Assembly (NCBI GenBank): GCA_963969595.1
Contig: OZ018410.1
Coordinates: 23,236,913 to 23,300,912 of the forward strand
Direction: 5' to 3'
Source of the DNA: Neckera pumila
Taxonomy: Eukaryota; Streptophyta; Bryopsida; Hypnales; Neckeraceae
Length of the DNA: 64,000 nucleotides
Both the position numbers and the translations under genes were made by a program. Positions 1-11,650 of this stretch are shown here, one piece after another (within the stretch, counting starts at the first letter, position 1; each line of letters starts with the position of its first letter). The notes under the pieces are model-generated. The model was not told where the DNA came from, did not search any database, and saw nothing but the letters and a program-made list of their open reading frames with translations.

Positions 1-1029
1 AATTACAAATTCAAGGACTTCTTGCAAATATACTCCAACTTGAAGGAGTAATACTTGGTTGAAAACATAGAAATAAATGTATCAATGATGATTTCTTTAT
101 ATTTCAATTGTATGTTGTTAGTCCTAAATGCAAAATACTATTAAACTTTAACCCCTAAAATTCTTTTCTCTAAAGTAAGGTCAAAATCTTCATCAATATT
201 TATTTTATAACAAATCTAATTGTAGGATCTTTTTATTGACTTGTTCATATGTATCCACCTAAAATTTTAGAGTGAATATCCCCACCATTTGCATTAGGAA
301 AATAAGGGGGACCTCTAGAAGGCCTCTTCCCTTTGAGAAATTGAATTCAACAGTGAACAATGCTGGCCAAAATTTAAAAATGTTAAAAAAGTACTTTTAA
401 AATTGCAGTTCACCATCCATGTAAATTGCAATTAAAAAAGTATTTTCTTACACTTTGCAATTAAAAAATATTTTTATTTTTTGCACAAAAAATATTTCTT
501 TTGGTTAATTCAATAATATTCCTTGTTAGTATAGATGTGGAGGTCTATCTTCTAGAGGCCACATTCTTCTCCTAATGCAACAGTTCAATGTGCCTAAACT
601 TCAAAATGTAGGTTTTTCCAGCCCTTTCCAAAGGTGAAGTTTTGTCTATCAACATTTTTAGGAAAAAGACATATATTCTATAGCTTGTGTATTTTAATTT
701 GATTTTGATTTTTCACTTTAAACACTACATAATATCTTACAATTTACATAGTCAAAGTATATGAAATATTTTCCACACATTCTCACACAAGTCTTGTGCA
801 AGATCTTATGGGTGAATGTATGCAAAAAATACTTTGTTCATCATGATGATTTGCACTAGAAATGACAATTTTGAAGGGTTTTTTTTTTTTTGTCGAATCA
901 TAGTCATGAACCCCCAAGGATTAAGGACCTCCTTACATGTATCGGTAGGTGGGTGCGGTCAACAATGCCAAAATAAAGAAGACACTTTTATGTTCCTTCT
1001 ACAATGTTTGATACACTGGGATCAGTAGA
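1..1029. other. AT-rich intergenic DNA upstream of eL41
   Basis: No gene is supported here. The stretch is AT-rich with short homopolymer runs. The one open frame (816-1028, +) has low-complexity composition and no recognisable motif. GC content rises sharply after about 1030, where the eL41 promoter and leader begin. Confidence 0.6.
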
Positions 1030-1118
1030 ACTCTCTTCCACCTAAACCGCTTGCTGATCAATCGGTGCTACTGAGTTTGTCTTCTAGTTGCTTTTTCTGC
1101 CCACCGGGCCAGTATGTA

Positions 1119-1226
1119 AGCCCACCCTAACTCTAGGTCATCGATGGCGGGAATTCTGACGTGGCCCAAGAATACGATGAGGTGGAAATACTCTTCGATG
1201 AACACGTCATCTTTGCTAGGGTTTGG
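1119..1226 (+). promoter_or_regulatory. Site II and telobox motifs upstream of the eL41 gene
   Basis: A GGCCCA (the TGGGCC site II core on the other strand) lies at 1163-1168, a further GCCCA at 1120-1124, and CTAGGGTTT (telobox AAACCCTAG in reverse) at 1216-1224. Site II plus telobox is the classical promoter or leader signature of plant ribosomal protein genes, and both sit within 200 bp of the eL41 start codon. The motifs are seen directly; their function is inferred from plant ribosomal gene promoters. Confidence 0.6.
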
Positions 1227-1319
1227 AGCTGGTCCCCTTCTAATGGCGTCTCCGATGTCTGGGACGCTCTCTTTCACACACTTGTTTGTGGCTGCATCGC
1301 AAACGCACGGTCGTGAATC

Positions 1320-1730
1320 ATGAGGGCGAAGGTATTTGCGCCTCCTCTCTTCTCGTCTTTATTTTGGAAATTTCTTCCCTTGTACCTTTCCGCGTTTTTT
1401 CTCTGGTTTAGTCGGCGATTAGCGAGTCTTCTGTTGTGGTGTGGCCTTCGGTTAGGTTTTGCGAGCTCGCGTGCTATTGTGCTTATCCTATTTATTCTCT
1501 TGTGTAGTTTCCGTTTGTTTGATTTGAGTTGCTCTTGCTTAGGTTAGGGTCTGTGTATTAGGGTTAGGATTGTGTAGGCGCAGGACCAAGGGTTTGAGGG
1601 TTTCGTTTTCATATTAGTTTGTCGGTTTCTTATCTGTCTGCGCATCTTGTATTTTTGGTTACAGTGGAAGAAAAAACGTATGAGGCGCCTGAAACGTAAG
1701 CGCCGAAAGATGAGACAGCGATCCAAGTAG
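1320..1730 (+). CDS. RPL41: Ribosomal protein eL41 (RPL41), 25 aa, two exons
   Basis: This is the smallest and most basic protein of the cytosolic 60S ribosomal subunit. Exon 1 is only 12 coding bases (1320-1331: ATG AGG GCG AAG, MRAK) and is followed by GTATTT. Exon 2 (1665-1730) follows an ACAG acceptor and starts TGG AAG AAA, ending with a TAG stop. The spliced product is 25 residues, almost all Lys/Arg, and starts MRAKWKKKRMRR, matching eL41 of other eukaryotes as I recall it. The 333-bp intron contains TTAGGG-type telobox motifs near 1540-1570. Each exon is too small to be noticed as an open frame. The downstream GC-moderate stretch to about 2200 is probably 3' UTR. The site II and telobox motifs upstream fit a ribosomal protein gene. 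An old processed or degraded copy is unlikely, because the intron and frame are intact. Confidence 0.93.
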
Positions 1731-2200
1731 GTGCTTGGGTGAAAGTCCGGCGGCTATTTCAAGAGGCCGGGAAGCACTAAGCATATTGGCGCCAACTTGT
1801 CTCCTAGGGTATAGCTTTCCGGAGCTTGGTGGTGTATTATTAATCTCACCATGGTTTTGAGAACTAACTGTAGACTCGGCCTTTTGTGGAGATCAATATG
1901 TAGACCACTTCACCTTGTGGTCAAACTTGGAGAACGTCAATTATGAAAGGATTGTGAGATCAGTTTGTGATCTCTGCACATGCTTCAGCCGAGTTGTGTG
2001 TATGTTGGTGGGGGCTTCTCTGGCTGTTGTGGATTTTGTGAAATTCGCTGTGAATACTGCACTGCAAGTGTGTTGACGTATGTGCTTGGTCATTGTCGTA
2101 CACCGTGAGAGCATTAAGTAATTGTCGTTGCGTGTTGTGGTGCTACTTTCGTCTGACCAACGCCCGGAAAATAATCAACGTTTTCGGCATTTTTTGAGTT
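1731..2200 (+). other. Probable 3' UTR and downstream flank of RPL41
   Basis: This stretch is GC-moderate, unlike the AT-rich DNA around it, and follows the eL41 stop directly without a long open frame. It is most simply the 3' UTR and flank of RPL41; no polyadenylation site could be fixed. Composition falls back to AT-rich after about 2200. Confidence 0.45.
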
Positions 2201-2846
2201 CAACCATGTTTTCATGACAACTGCACCTCTCGAAATTTATATTTTGCAAGTCACAGCGGGATGCCTGGAGACTTTCCAACATGTGAAACTTCAAAAAATG
2301 CTATCTAGAGTTTCGTGCCCAGAGACTTTACAACATGTGATACTTCACATGAGTTTCACATGTTGTGAAGTACTACAGTCACTACGGGATGTCCAATTCA
2401 GCAAGAGTTTGAATTCAATGAAACTTTTATCAAACATGTTCCATAACAAAACTACTACCTCCACGCCACCATAAATGAACCCATTGATTACGCCAAATGG
2501 TCGACCTTGTTGTCCTTCTACTCTTTACCATTTCGGGTATCTTGTTTACTCAGTTCTATCCCAGAGAAGGATTTGACATGCGCCCCAACGACAGGATCCT
2601 GTCTCTTTGTAATTTAAGTTTGAGTTTGACTTTTATAATCTTGCAAACTGTGCAGTGGAAATGTCTACAATTTTCCATGAAGTTGCCTTTCCTAATCTTC
2701 TTGCAATCGCAACGGTCACATCTTTTGGATCTTATTTTTTAGTTGGTGGGGTCAACTTGAAGAGGCAATTTTGGCTTGTTAAGAAATTCAAGCTGGGTGC
2801 TCAGGGGTTAAGTGCTGATACTTAGGGTGAAAACAATGCACCACAT

Positions 2847-3812
2847 TTAACCCCTCACCGCCCAAGGTCCAAATGGGTTCAAAAACATCATTGCTTTTGA
2901 AGTGCTACAAATTTGAATTTCAATGAGGTACAGAAATCTCAACCATACAATCATGTAGTGAACATGTTGAAGATGACATAAATCAAATTTGGAGTCATTT
3001 GACCGTATAGATTGAAAGATTATAATATTTTAGTGGTAAAAAAAGATGCTGAAATTTTCCTAAAAACACATTTGGAGGTGAAATTTGATTTCTAAACTTA
3101 CTCAAATGAAAAAACTCAAAACTATAAAGTGATTCAGAAGCATCATACATACGCATTGGTAAAAAAACTTCATTGAATTGACTCAATGTGTTTGCAAAAT
3201 AGCTTTGAAATGTCAAAAAACAACAAGAAAAGTTGCAAAAAACGCCATGTAATACTGAATCTCCTTCTACTAAAATGCTTCTCAGTCACTCATAACTACT
3301 TGGATTGATATGAAATTTTATTTGCACAAACTGGAGTTGTATCCGCAACTTTTCTAAATTTTTTTATTGGAAACGGACACTGTATGGACGAGAAACAAGC
3401 TGCCAAAGTTGACTGTAATTCGAAAATGGCTGGATTTTAAATTTTGAATTGCTCCCAAACATTCAAAGAAGCTTGGATTGACATGAAAATTTTACCACAA
3501 TAACTAGACTAAAAGGGGAACATAACCCAACAAATTTTATTGAAAACAAACATGGGATGAAGGAGATACCCCCCCCAAAGTTGCAGCCATCGAATACAGT
3601 TTGGTGAACTTAGATTGAACCTGTGAACTTTGATTGGCTCCCATTTGATCAGTACATCTTGTATTGATCTGAAAATTGTACCACACAAACTAGAAGAGAG
3701 AACGCAACTTTCCCAACAAGTTTTATTGAATTCGGACATTGGATGCAAAAGTTACAGCATTTTGAATTTTCTTTGAGGACACTTTTGGTCCCCTTGGGGG
3801 TTGAGGGGTTAA
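2847..3812. mobile_element. MITE-like element with TTAACCCCTCA termini
   Basis: The left end reads TTAACCCCTCACCGCCCAAG and the right end is its inverted counterpart, ending GGTTGAGGGGTTAA. The element is about 966 bp and has no coding frame. A lone GGGGTTAA end lies just upstream at 2804-2811 and may belong to a second, broken copy. The termini share TTAACCCCT with the elements at 16855, 54514 and 57333, but the interior differs, so it looks like a separate subfamily. The inverted ends are seen directly; the transposon class is inference. Confidence 0.6.
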
Positions 3813-4235
3813 TAACAAAGAACACCATTATAGGTCATGGAAAACATAAAATAAATAATCCGGAGTAGGAGAAAGCAGGAACCGTGTTGTCAAATCCAAG
3901 AGTCATAGCTGAGGCCTACACCGGCTTTGCAGGCAAAAGGCTCCAAGAGTTCAAATGGTCTCAGTCGACTCCATAAGGCTACCCTATGTTGATCCTTTAA
4001 GGACAACCTGCAATGTTCTTCACTCAATCTAATGATATAAAAATCTCATCCACTTTAATTATACTTTCCACGTTACGATTGATCAAAATTATCATTTCAA
4101 AACTATGAATCTTTCGTTGAATTCCGTTGAGTATAAATACCAGTCTTCACGCGATTGCTTGGACCCACCAAGTCACTGATCAGTTCAAATCTACACAACA
4201 TAATCTCCATGATGGAAAACAACGTCCGTTCTCAT

Positions 4236-7200
4236 TCAGGTGTCAAGGTCGAGAAAAGCAGCCTCAGCAAGATCAATTGCACGGGCCAGGCCAGCAGCCT
4301 TGTTCATGGTCTCCTGGATCTCGCTCTCAGGATCACTATCAGCCACTATTCCAGCACCCGCCTGCGTACAGCATCAGATTACACCAAAGAGGCAGATTAG
4401 AGATCATGCAACGAATTCCCATGGCTTTCAACTGTTCTGAGTTTTGTCTCTTTACAAAGGGACGGATCTTCTCCCCGTCTTCGAGAGAATTCCAACACAC
4501 TAAAATATGTAGCATTTGGATATCGTATGGATAAGTTATGTACTTGAAAGTTTTTGTTCATATGGAGAGAAATTTAAGAGTAAGCTTCAACTCCTCAGAA
4601 CTTGTACATTGTCATACTCAATAGATTCTAAAGATGAACTTTTGAGTAGAATTTGCTCCACTTCCGGCCTAATTCATGACAAAAATTCATCCGATGGACT
4701 TTAAGGTTCACTACCTTAAAGTCGAACACCTGGGCTGCAATAACAAGCGCAACATGTTAGTACCGAATGCCACTGGCACGAGTGCAGACATACCTGTAAA
4801 TGGACAACCCACTCTCTGCGGTTGTTGGACTGTTTGTACGAGTATATTGTGTCGTTTCTTTGAGTAGGGAAGACCATGGTGCGCAGCGCTAATGCAATAT
4901 CCATCTGGCCTGTGAAAGAGACGCCGCCAATGCCACCACTGTACGGGCCCCTCCGTGTTGGCTCTAGCTTGTCAATCAGCTCCATTGCCCTGACCTGCCA
5001 TCAGTATTTCTCTTAGTTTCACGACATATTGGGAGGAGGATATAATATAATAGACAATTTTCGTAGAAAAAACACAATTCTCGTACTAGAGAAAGACCTC
5101 CAAGAAAGATCAGAAATAGTGGTATGGAAGAACATTCACCTTTGGAGCCCCGCTGACAGTACCGACTGGTAACGCTGCCCGCAGTGCATCCCAGCTAGAA
5201 AGCTCGTCCAATAGCTCCCCTGTCACCTGTCCTCCCCCAAATGGACCCCATCATCAAGTAGAACAATGTATGTTCTTCTGTACTGAGGAATTCGCTGACT
5301 GGTATCAGCAACACAAACTATGCTGATTTAGTGCCCTCTGATCAAAACCAAATATTATCAATTGAATTGCCTCTTTAACACGGAAACGAACTACGTGTGA
5401 AGAATATTTTGTGAAGCAAAGGGATCTCTCGCATACTCTGTACACATGATCAGCTACCGAAGGGAATGGTAAGCAATCAAAACTTGAGTTGGAGAAAAGC
5501 CAGCTTCAACGGCCACAAGAATAACCTCTAAAACACTTACAATTGAGGTAGATGTTGGCAAGTCCCTTTCATACCGGATACGCACAGTTTGACCAAAAAA
5601 GAGGGATTGCAAAATGACGGTACAAATCTGTGGGCAAGTAGACGTACTGTGGAACTGATGTGCATCACGTGCGAATACCGTTCCACCTCCATAAATTTTT
5701 CAACCTTCACAGTACCTGCCTTCGAAACCTGTATGTTCGACATCAAGCACCATAATCCACCTGCAGTTAGTTCAATTCAATTTTTATGACTGCAATTCTC
5801 GTGACATAGTACCGACCACAACATTTAGGTGCATGGTACGGTCAAATTGCGATTTCTCAAAAGGAAAGCATGCGCATAAGATCCTCGTGAAACGAATTGA
5901 ACAAAGCGAATAAATAAGAAAAAAAATTATTGATAGTGTGCTCAATCTTCACAACCGGGAGAAGATGTACACATCAAAATGCTGTAACGACTCTGATTCA
6001 GGATTATTTGAGGAAGCTTCAGTGGGATTGGGCTCTACCTTCCCAACATCATTGCGACCTAAATCGACAAGCATGACATGCTCCGCACATTCCTTCTCAT
6101 CTGCTAATAAATCGATCTCCATCGCCAAGTCTTCTTCTGGAGTCTTCCCTCGTCTGCGCGTTCCTGCTAATGGCCTATTCACGACAGTGCCCTGTTTTAC
6201 AAAACACTCGGATTAGAAACAGACTTTGACATATGCAGAAAGTAAAACAAATGACCAACACATCTGTAAGTCAACAGAAATGAATACATCCCAGACACAA
6301 CACCAATGAGAAAGGGAGACGTCGCTAAACTCTCATGAATACTTATCCCATTAGTGGCCAAATGGCTAAACGTGGCTGCATCCGTATCTTTAGGAATTGA
6401 AATAAATCATTTAGGAACTAGAGGTAAAAACAATGACACCTAAAATACCAATGACATACAGTCTCATTTTGTTGTCTTCTTTCTTTAGAATCAAGTGGAG
6501 GGCGACAAATTGCTCCAATAGAAAGAACAATTCATACCCTACATTTTTTAGCAGTAGAAATGTATTTTGAAAGTAATTGTAATCCACTATCAGCTTCCAA
6601 AGTAGACTTTCGATTTTAAGCTTGGGGGCACTTGGGGGTTATATAGTAACAGCAGTACTGCCATGGCAATTACCTTTGCAATGCGAGTGAGAATCTCCGG
6701 GCTAGAAGCCACCAATATGGCACCTCGAGCCTGCACCAGAGGCAGGAAAACACGAGTCTTAAAACTCTTCGAAGTTTTTTGAAAAGTGGGTGCGTAAAAC
6801 TGACCCTACGCTTTTCTTCAGTCCATATTCATCAAGAGCGACGGCAACAGCTCTACTCACTTCGTCACTCTCTAATTTAAACTTTATAACTCAAAATTCA
6901 TGTTATGTTCCAAGGGAGTTGACAGGAGTAGGTGGCACACCTGAAGGTAGATCATGTATGGACTAGGATTCACAATACGCAGAGCCCTGTAAACCTCAAA
7001 AGGGTCTGCAAATGTCCGTCTCTCAAACCTCTGGCTCAGGACCAACTGAAAGATGTCCCCTGCCAAAATGTGCTCCTTCACTTGCAAGATGGAGTCCTTG
7101 AATTGCTCAGGAGTAAAATTCGATTTGGACATTCTTCGGCCATATTGTTCGGTGTTCATTTCCACTGATCCACTTGAAAGTTTCCTTCGAAAAGTGAACA

Positions 7201-10200
7201 AGGAAAGGCTGTCAGGACTTACAAAGATACTATAAGAGCGACTCTTCAGTATATAAATACAAGCGTATGAAGGAGAACCACTTCACTAAAACTGGACATA
7301 ACTGTAGAAATTGAGGATCCAAGTTATTTACACTGAGAGTCAGAGACGGTACCCTCCAGTGGTTTGAAGGCGAGTCACCAAGAGATCAAGCCTTTTACAC
7401 CCGTCCGTGAAAGCAGACTCAGGGCTATCGAATTGGTCCACATGAACCCAATGCAACACATACACCAACTGAAGCAACGAAATTCATGTTCTCATCAGTC
7501 TGTTGTACGCACAATGAAAGAATAATATAAAATACATGCAAGGCCCTAACAGCACTTGCAAAAGTAAATGTGTGAGGAACAATGAAAGGACAAAAGGAAG
7601 CCGCAGTAACAAACAATTGTGACTCAGAAGTAAATGTTGCTTGGCATCAAACGTCGAGAGCAATGAAGTCATGAAAAAGAAATTTACCTTTGTCACATGA
7701 TCGAAAACTAAAACATCATTGTAGAGCCCAAGGTGGATGTCAGGTAAGCCTCGGTCATCTTTGGGTGCTGTGGAAAATGGTACTTTCTTTTTCTCCACAT
7801 ACCTCACAGTGTCATATGAAAAATACCCAACCCATCCTCCTGCAAGCCCGTTCAACCAAATTTTCATGTTCAGTAATTACACAATAAGATGAAGCGGAAT
7901 TTGTCACAATTCAGTGTCCAGGTAAGTATCAGGGTACGAGCACACATACGACGCAGTACTTTGCTCACATGCTTGAATGAGCATTTATCTCATTAAACAT
8001 GCACAAGGGAGGGTGATAGGGGACCAAGGTTAAATGGTTTGAAAATGGCCAGTTTGATTGATCATATGGTGAAAAATATAATTCAGATGGGGCCAACTCC
8101 AATATCACCAGAATCAGTGAAGAACATTGCATGTCTTGGCCCAAAAATAAATAAAATTGAAGAAAAGAAAGTTCCCATATTACCCTCTCAAAAGTTCTAA
8201 GAAAATCATGAAGCCAAAGTTGGGCCTTCAGGGCACTTAGGGGTCAACGACTTGATCTTGTCAGTGGGTAGAACCATACTAACCACAGAAAACATCCGGA
8301 AGGCTATCAATCTTCACCGGTTCCCACTCTGATGCAATTTTTGAAGGCTCGTTCAGGGGATCGTCAGAGACCTTCTCTTCACGGGTGCCTTTCTCGTGAT
8401 TCAATACGGTGACGCGATCCTCCTTTGCAATGATCTCCATGGAAGGCTGAGCTCCGACCATACTGTATCGCCCCTGCCATCCACCGCTCCAACATTAAAA
8501 AAATACGTTTGAAAAACCAACACTCATTTCATTTGGCCATACAAGAACTCAGTCGCAGCATACCATGAACCATTATCCCGAAATGGCTGAAAATAATTTA
8601 CACAAATCACTGAAGTTGTAGAAAGTAAGAAACAGCCACTCACCATGTTGATGCTTTTCCCATTTTCCACAGACTCAAAGAGAAAAGACGGAGCCTCTCG
8701 GTCGTCCTCGTTCACCAAGCACCGGTAGGCTAACACTGGTGTTAGATGATCAGCAAAAATGCGGCGGTAAACCGGCACAAGGTTTCCTCGTTGCGCGGCC
8801 TCCAGAAATTGGGCTCGCTCTGCAATACTCAACACATAGGGTTGGTGCATCTATTCAAAAAATCTCTAAAAAATAAAGTTCAAAACGTACTCCCTGTGTA
8901 AACAACAACACGAGTTGCTTGCGGTGCCATACACTTTCAAAATCAATATAATATTCCATGGGACTCAGAAACTTGATTCTCTTTTCAATAGAATTCATTT
9001 TGCCTATTCATTAAAAGTATTATCACTTGTTAGCTTCGCCAACATGAAAGTGTTGGAAATGTGTCCATAAAAGTGTTGGAAATGGGTGCATTCACCTTCA
9101 AAAATTATATCACCGACCCCTCTGGAAGCGTACAACGCAACCGAAAGATTATGCTGACTTGTTTCTAGAGAACTTTCAACTAACTCCCACTTTCTCAATT
9201 CAAGGTCGTGAGCATGTGCGGTAGCAACACCCGAAGAGATCTTGACCCCTCAACTGCTAAATCTTGGTTACATTGCGAAAAAAGGATGTACACCATCTGA
9301 GCAGTAGAGGCTAAGGTCGGTTTTTGGTTCTTGTATAGGTCAGATTTTGAAAACTCACAACTTATTCATATAGGATCCAAACAATATATGAAAATTGGAG
9401 TGGAAGTATATTTCACTTGCTAACAAGACCATTCAAAATTAATTCATTAGAATAGTAAGATCTATACTCAGTAACCCCTTCTCCTGTCAACTTACTGACT
9501 TTTAGCACAAAAAACTCCCCAATTCTTAAACCCTAAAACCCTGAACCCTAAAACCATGAAGCCCAGGGAGCTGAACGCCGAGCAGCTATAGATATTACCT
9601 GGGGTCGACTCCTGATCTTCAACAGCGGGTGCATCCAACGCTGTCTTCACAGCTCGACAGGAAATGACAGATTTAACAGATTGGCGAGTATAACCGCCAC
9701 ACTGGGAACAAAAGCAGCAACTATAACAAGTGAGAAAAGCCCCTAAAGAGAAGAGAGCGAATCCTAAAGGGGCACAGAAGTAGGATGCCGTCAGGGTTTA
9801 GCATTTTGAGCTTGTTTCCTGGTGCAGAGCACTCAAAGCCACTGCGCAGTGTTGTGAACTCATCATCCGGCATCATTACAGGAACAAGCACCACATTGCC
9901 ATTCATGCAAAAATGGCCACATTACTACTACCTATCCTTACACGCACATCACATCATACTCTTAAGAAAAGTGCACATCAGTCTCTACCCTGCGATTCAG
10001 GCTACTACTCATCTGCGGCACTTGCGAGCACCAACTTGCCACCATTTCTACTCAAAATGACAAGCGACAATGGGACCACCTAACCTAAGCCTCCAACTTC
10101 ACCCTAACCTAAACTGCACAAACATTTCGCTGAAATTATAACAAAATGTTACAAAGCAATACGAAATGCTACAAAATTTTACAGAAGACCCTCTCAAGAT

Positions 10201-10395
10201 CAGGTAAATTGGTGGCACTGCGAGGAGGATAAGCACACTCACGGAAACACCACGTGCACACAATTGGGAACGAGACTTGAGATTCTTCAAGAACAAGCGC
10301 TCTTTGGAACCATTCTTGTGATGGTGCCGCTCTCCAGCCACCAGTCCGACGCCGCCACAGCGCACAGCGTCATGGCCAGCGACCAGGCACTCCAT
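4236..10395 (-). CDS. ASA1: Anthranilate synthase alpha subunit, plastid-targeted, 13 exons, 620 aa
   Basis: Converts chorismate and glutamine-derived ammonia to anthranilate, the first committed step of tryptophan synthesis, in the plastid stroma with a beta (glutaminase) subunit. Exons in coding order: 10395-10243, 9701-9599, 8819-8644, 8473-8284, 7840-7689, 7468-7353, 7208-6941, 6730-6674, 6191-6039, 5728-5648, 5226-5140, 4994-4794, 4361-4236. They total 1863 nt and every junction keeps frame with GT..AG borders. Residues 1 to about 70 form a basic Ser/Arg-containing transit peptide. The LFES feedback element is at about 132-135, [21 protein letters not shown] at the exon 4/5 junction, NPSPYM at 377-382, DLGRNDVGK at 448-456 and [10 protein letters not shown] at 503-512. 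Length and order match plant TrpE-like proteins (about 600 aa), so it appears functional. The start was chosen because this ATG opens the transit peptide just after a GA-rich leader. The ORF stays open upstream, but that part is low complexity. Confidence 0.96.
8010..8250. repeat. Dispersed intronic repeat, copy in ASA intron 4/5 region
   Basis: This block in the intron between ASA exons 4 and 5 resembles 46890-47060 (bHLH intron 5) and 63480-63640. Shared pieces include ATGGTTTGAAAATG-like text, TTGATTGATCA-like text, a CATTGCATGT-like segment and a GGGCCTTCAGGG-like end. It has no coding frame and ends with CACTTAGGGGTCAA. It is probably an old non-autonomous element; class unknown. Confidence 0.45.
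9527..9555. repeat. Telomere-like CCCTAAA repeats in ASA intron 2
   Basis: Four degenerate copies of the plant telomere unit (AAACCCTAAAACCC and AACCCTAAAACC) lie in the intron 35 bp downstream of ASA exon 2. Teloboxes are common near the 5' ends of plant housekeeping genes and can act as regulatory elements. Here it may be a regulatory motif or a chance interstitial telomeric fragment. Confidence 0.6.
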
Positions 10396-10399
10396 TGCT

Positions 10400-10441
10400 G
10401 TCTCTCTGTCTCTGTCTCTGTCTCTCTCTCCCTTTCTCCCT
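10400..10441 (-). repeat. GA-rich microsatellite in the ASA 5' leader
   Basis: Directly upstream of the ASA start codon the sense strand is a run of GAGACA/GAGAGA units. It keeps the frame open upstream of the ATG, encoding only Arg/Asp dipeptides. It is most simply read as a purine-rich 5' UTR, which may influence promoter or leader activity. Confidence 0.6.
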
Positions 10442-10989
10442 TCAACTCTCACCAAGCAAGCAGTGTACAGTACAAAGGGAAACGGAGCTCCGACGGATCC
10501 TGTCAGAGCCTGGAGAAGCTGCTGCAACTCAAATTCTCCACAACTCTCGAGTCTAATAAGCTTCAAGTCCAGACGACACCATCTCTTCAAATGCGCACTG
10601 GACTTAACAGTGGCGCAAGACTCTAGCTCCAGATCTCGGGACCCACAACCCAAAATTGGCACCTTCAAGCTCAAAGCGAGGCTTGGAATCACTTACGTCA
10701 CGGACCCACACGAGACGGAACACGAGTGTGTAGGCTTGTGTGTTGTGTGAGTGATTGGGCGTGGGCGTTCGTGTGTCGTGCGCTGCAACTTGGAGATGAA
10801 GGACAGAAAGCAGAGAGGCAACCCAACCACGGCAATCCAACAATGATGACAAGAATTTTATTTTTCAAAAAATGAATGAAAAAAAGTGATTTCTTTTTTT
10901 CTTTTTCTTTTCTTTTTTGAAACAAATGAAAATGGGATTTTCATGGCAAAGAAACAGTACTGACGCACACATGGGCTGCTTGTACAGTA

Positions 10990-11170
10990 CAGTAGAACCT
11001 CCCAAAGTTAATCCTCTCTAAACTAAGAAAGTGTTAAATGTATTGATTTCTGGTCCCAATTTAACAATATGAACCACATACAAACATCATGACCCTCCCT
11101 AATGTAATAACCTCTCTAATGTGATGTGTTAGACCGGTCCCAACTTTATTACTTTAGAGAGGTTCTACGG
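10990..11170. mobile_element. Pogo/Emigrant-like MITE upstream of ASA
   Basis: The left end is CAGTAGAACCTC and the right end is its complement GAGGTTCTACGG, each flanked by TA. The body is 181 bp and non-coding. These ends resemble those of Emigrant/Lemi1-type pogo-derived MITEs of plants, which duplicate TA on insertion. Termini and TA flanks are visible; family assignment rests on recalled consensus ends. Confidence 0.65.
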
Positions 11171-11259
11171 TATCGCACTTGAGGGTCAAATCCAAAAGAA
11201 AAACAAAGATGTTGAAATTGAATATCCACTTGAGGTAAGGTAGCACCCATTTTTGATCA

Positions 11260-11650
11260 TGCCCCCACTTGGGTGGTATAGGCTATTGTCTTTATGTGAT
11301 TTTATAGCTCAATTTCCGGAACAGTTGTGGCGCATTATGATTGGCTGCAAGGCGGTCAATATTGCAACTAGCCTTTGGTTGATTTTGCAATCAGCCTATG
11401 GTTAGAAAGAAAAAGGTCTATATCACCATTATAGGTCAAAGAGAATTTTCTACTAAAAAACTCATAGTAGTAACATTTGTGTAATAAAATTTTGGGAAAA
11501 TATGCAATCCTTCCAAACTCTATTTCCATTCATAGGAAAAATTCTGCTTTCAAATAATATACGCTAACCTCTAAATATGTGTAATTGTTAAGTGGTTGGA
11601 AATGGGTTGATTACCTTAGGTGGCTTGAAAGTGTCCCTTTTGCTAGTTGA
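11260..11650. repeat. Dispersed repeat, copy 1 (pairs with 56580-56960)
   Basis: Several aligned blocks are shared with 56580-56960, including CAATATTGCAACT/CAATATTGCAATC, TCATAGTA, CCTTCCAAACTCT and GAAATGGGTTG in the same order. No intact coding frame is visible. In both places a pogo-like MITE end lies shortly upstream, so the two loci may be copies of one larger composite repeat. Type of element unknown. Confidence 0.5.

Noticed and set aside
1068..1277. 69-codon open frame on the minus strand
   Set aside because: It overlaps the promoter and leader of RPL41 on the opposite strand. The open frame is explained by locally high GC content and has no family motif or splice partner.
8524..8590. 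Possible extra ASA exon ([14 protein letters not shown])
   Set aside because: Exons 3 and 4 join directly in frame (GKSINM/GRYSMVG) as in other plant enzymes; this patch would insert residues with no counterpart.
10099..10692. 197-codon minus-strand frame spanning the ASA start
   Set aside because: Only 10243-10395 is coding. Upstream it is an Arg/Asp low-complexity leader, and downstream it runs through the exon 1 donor into intron.
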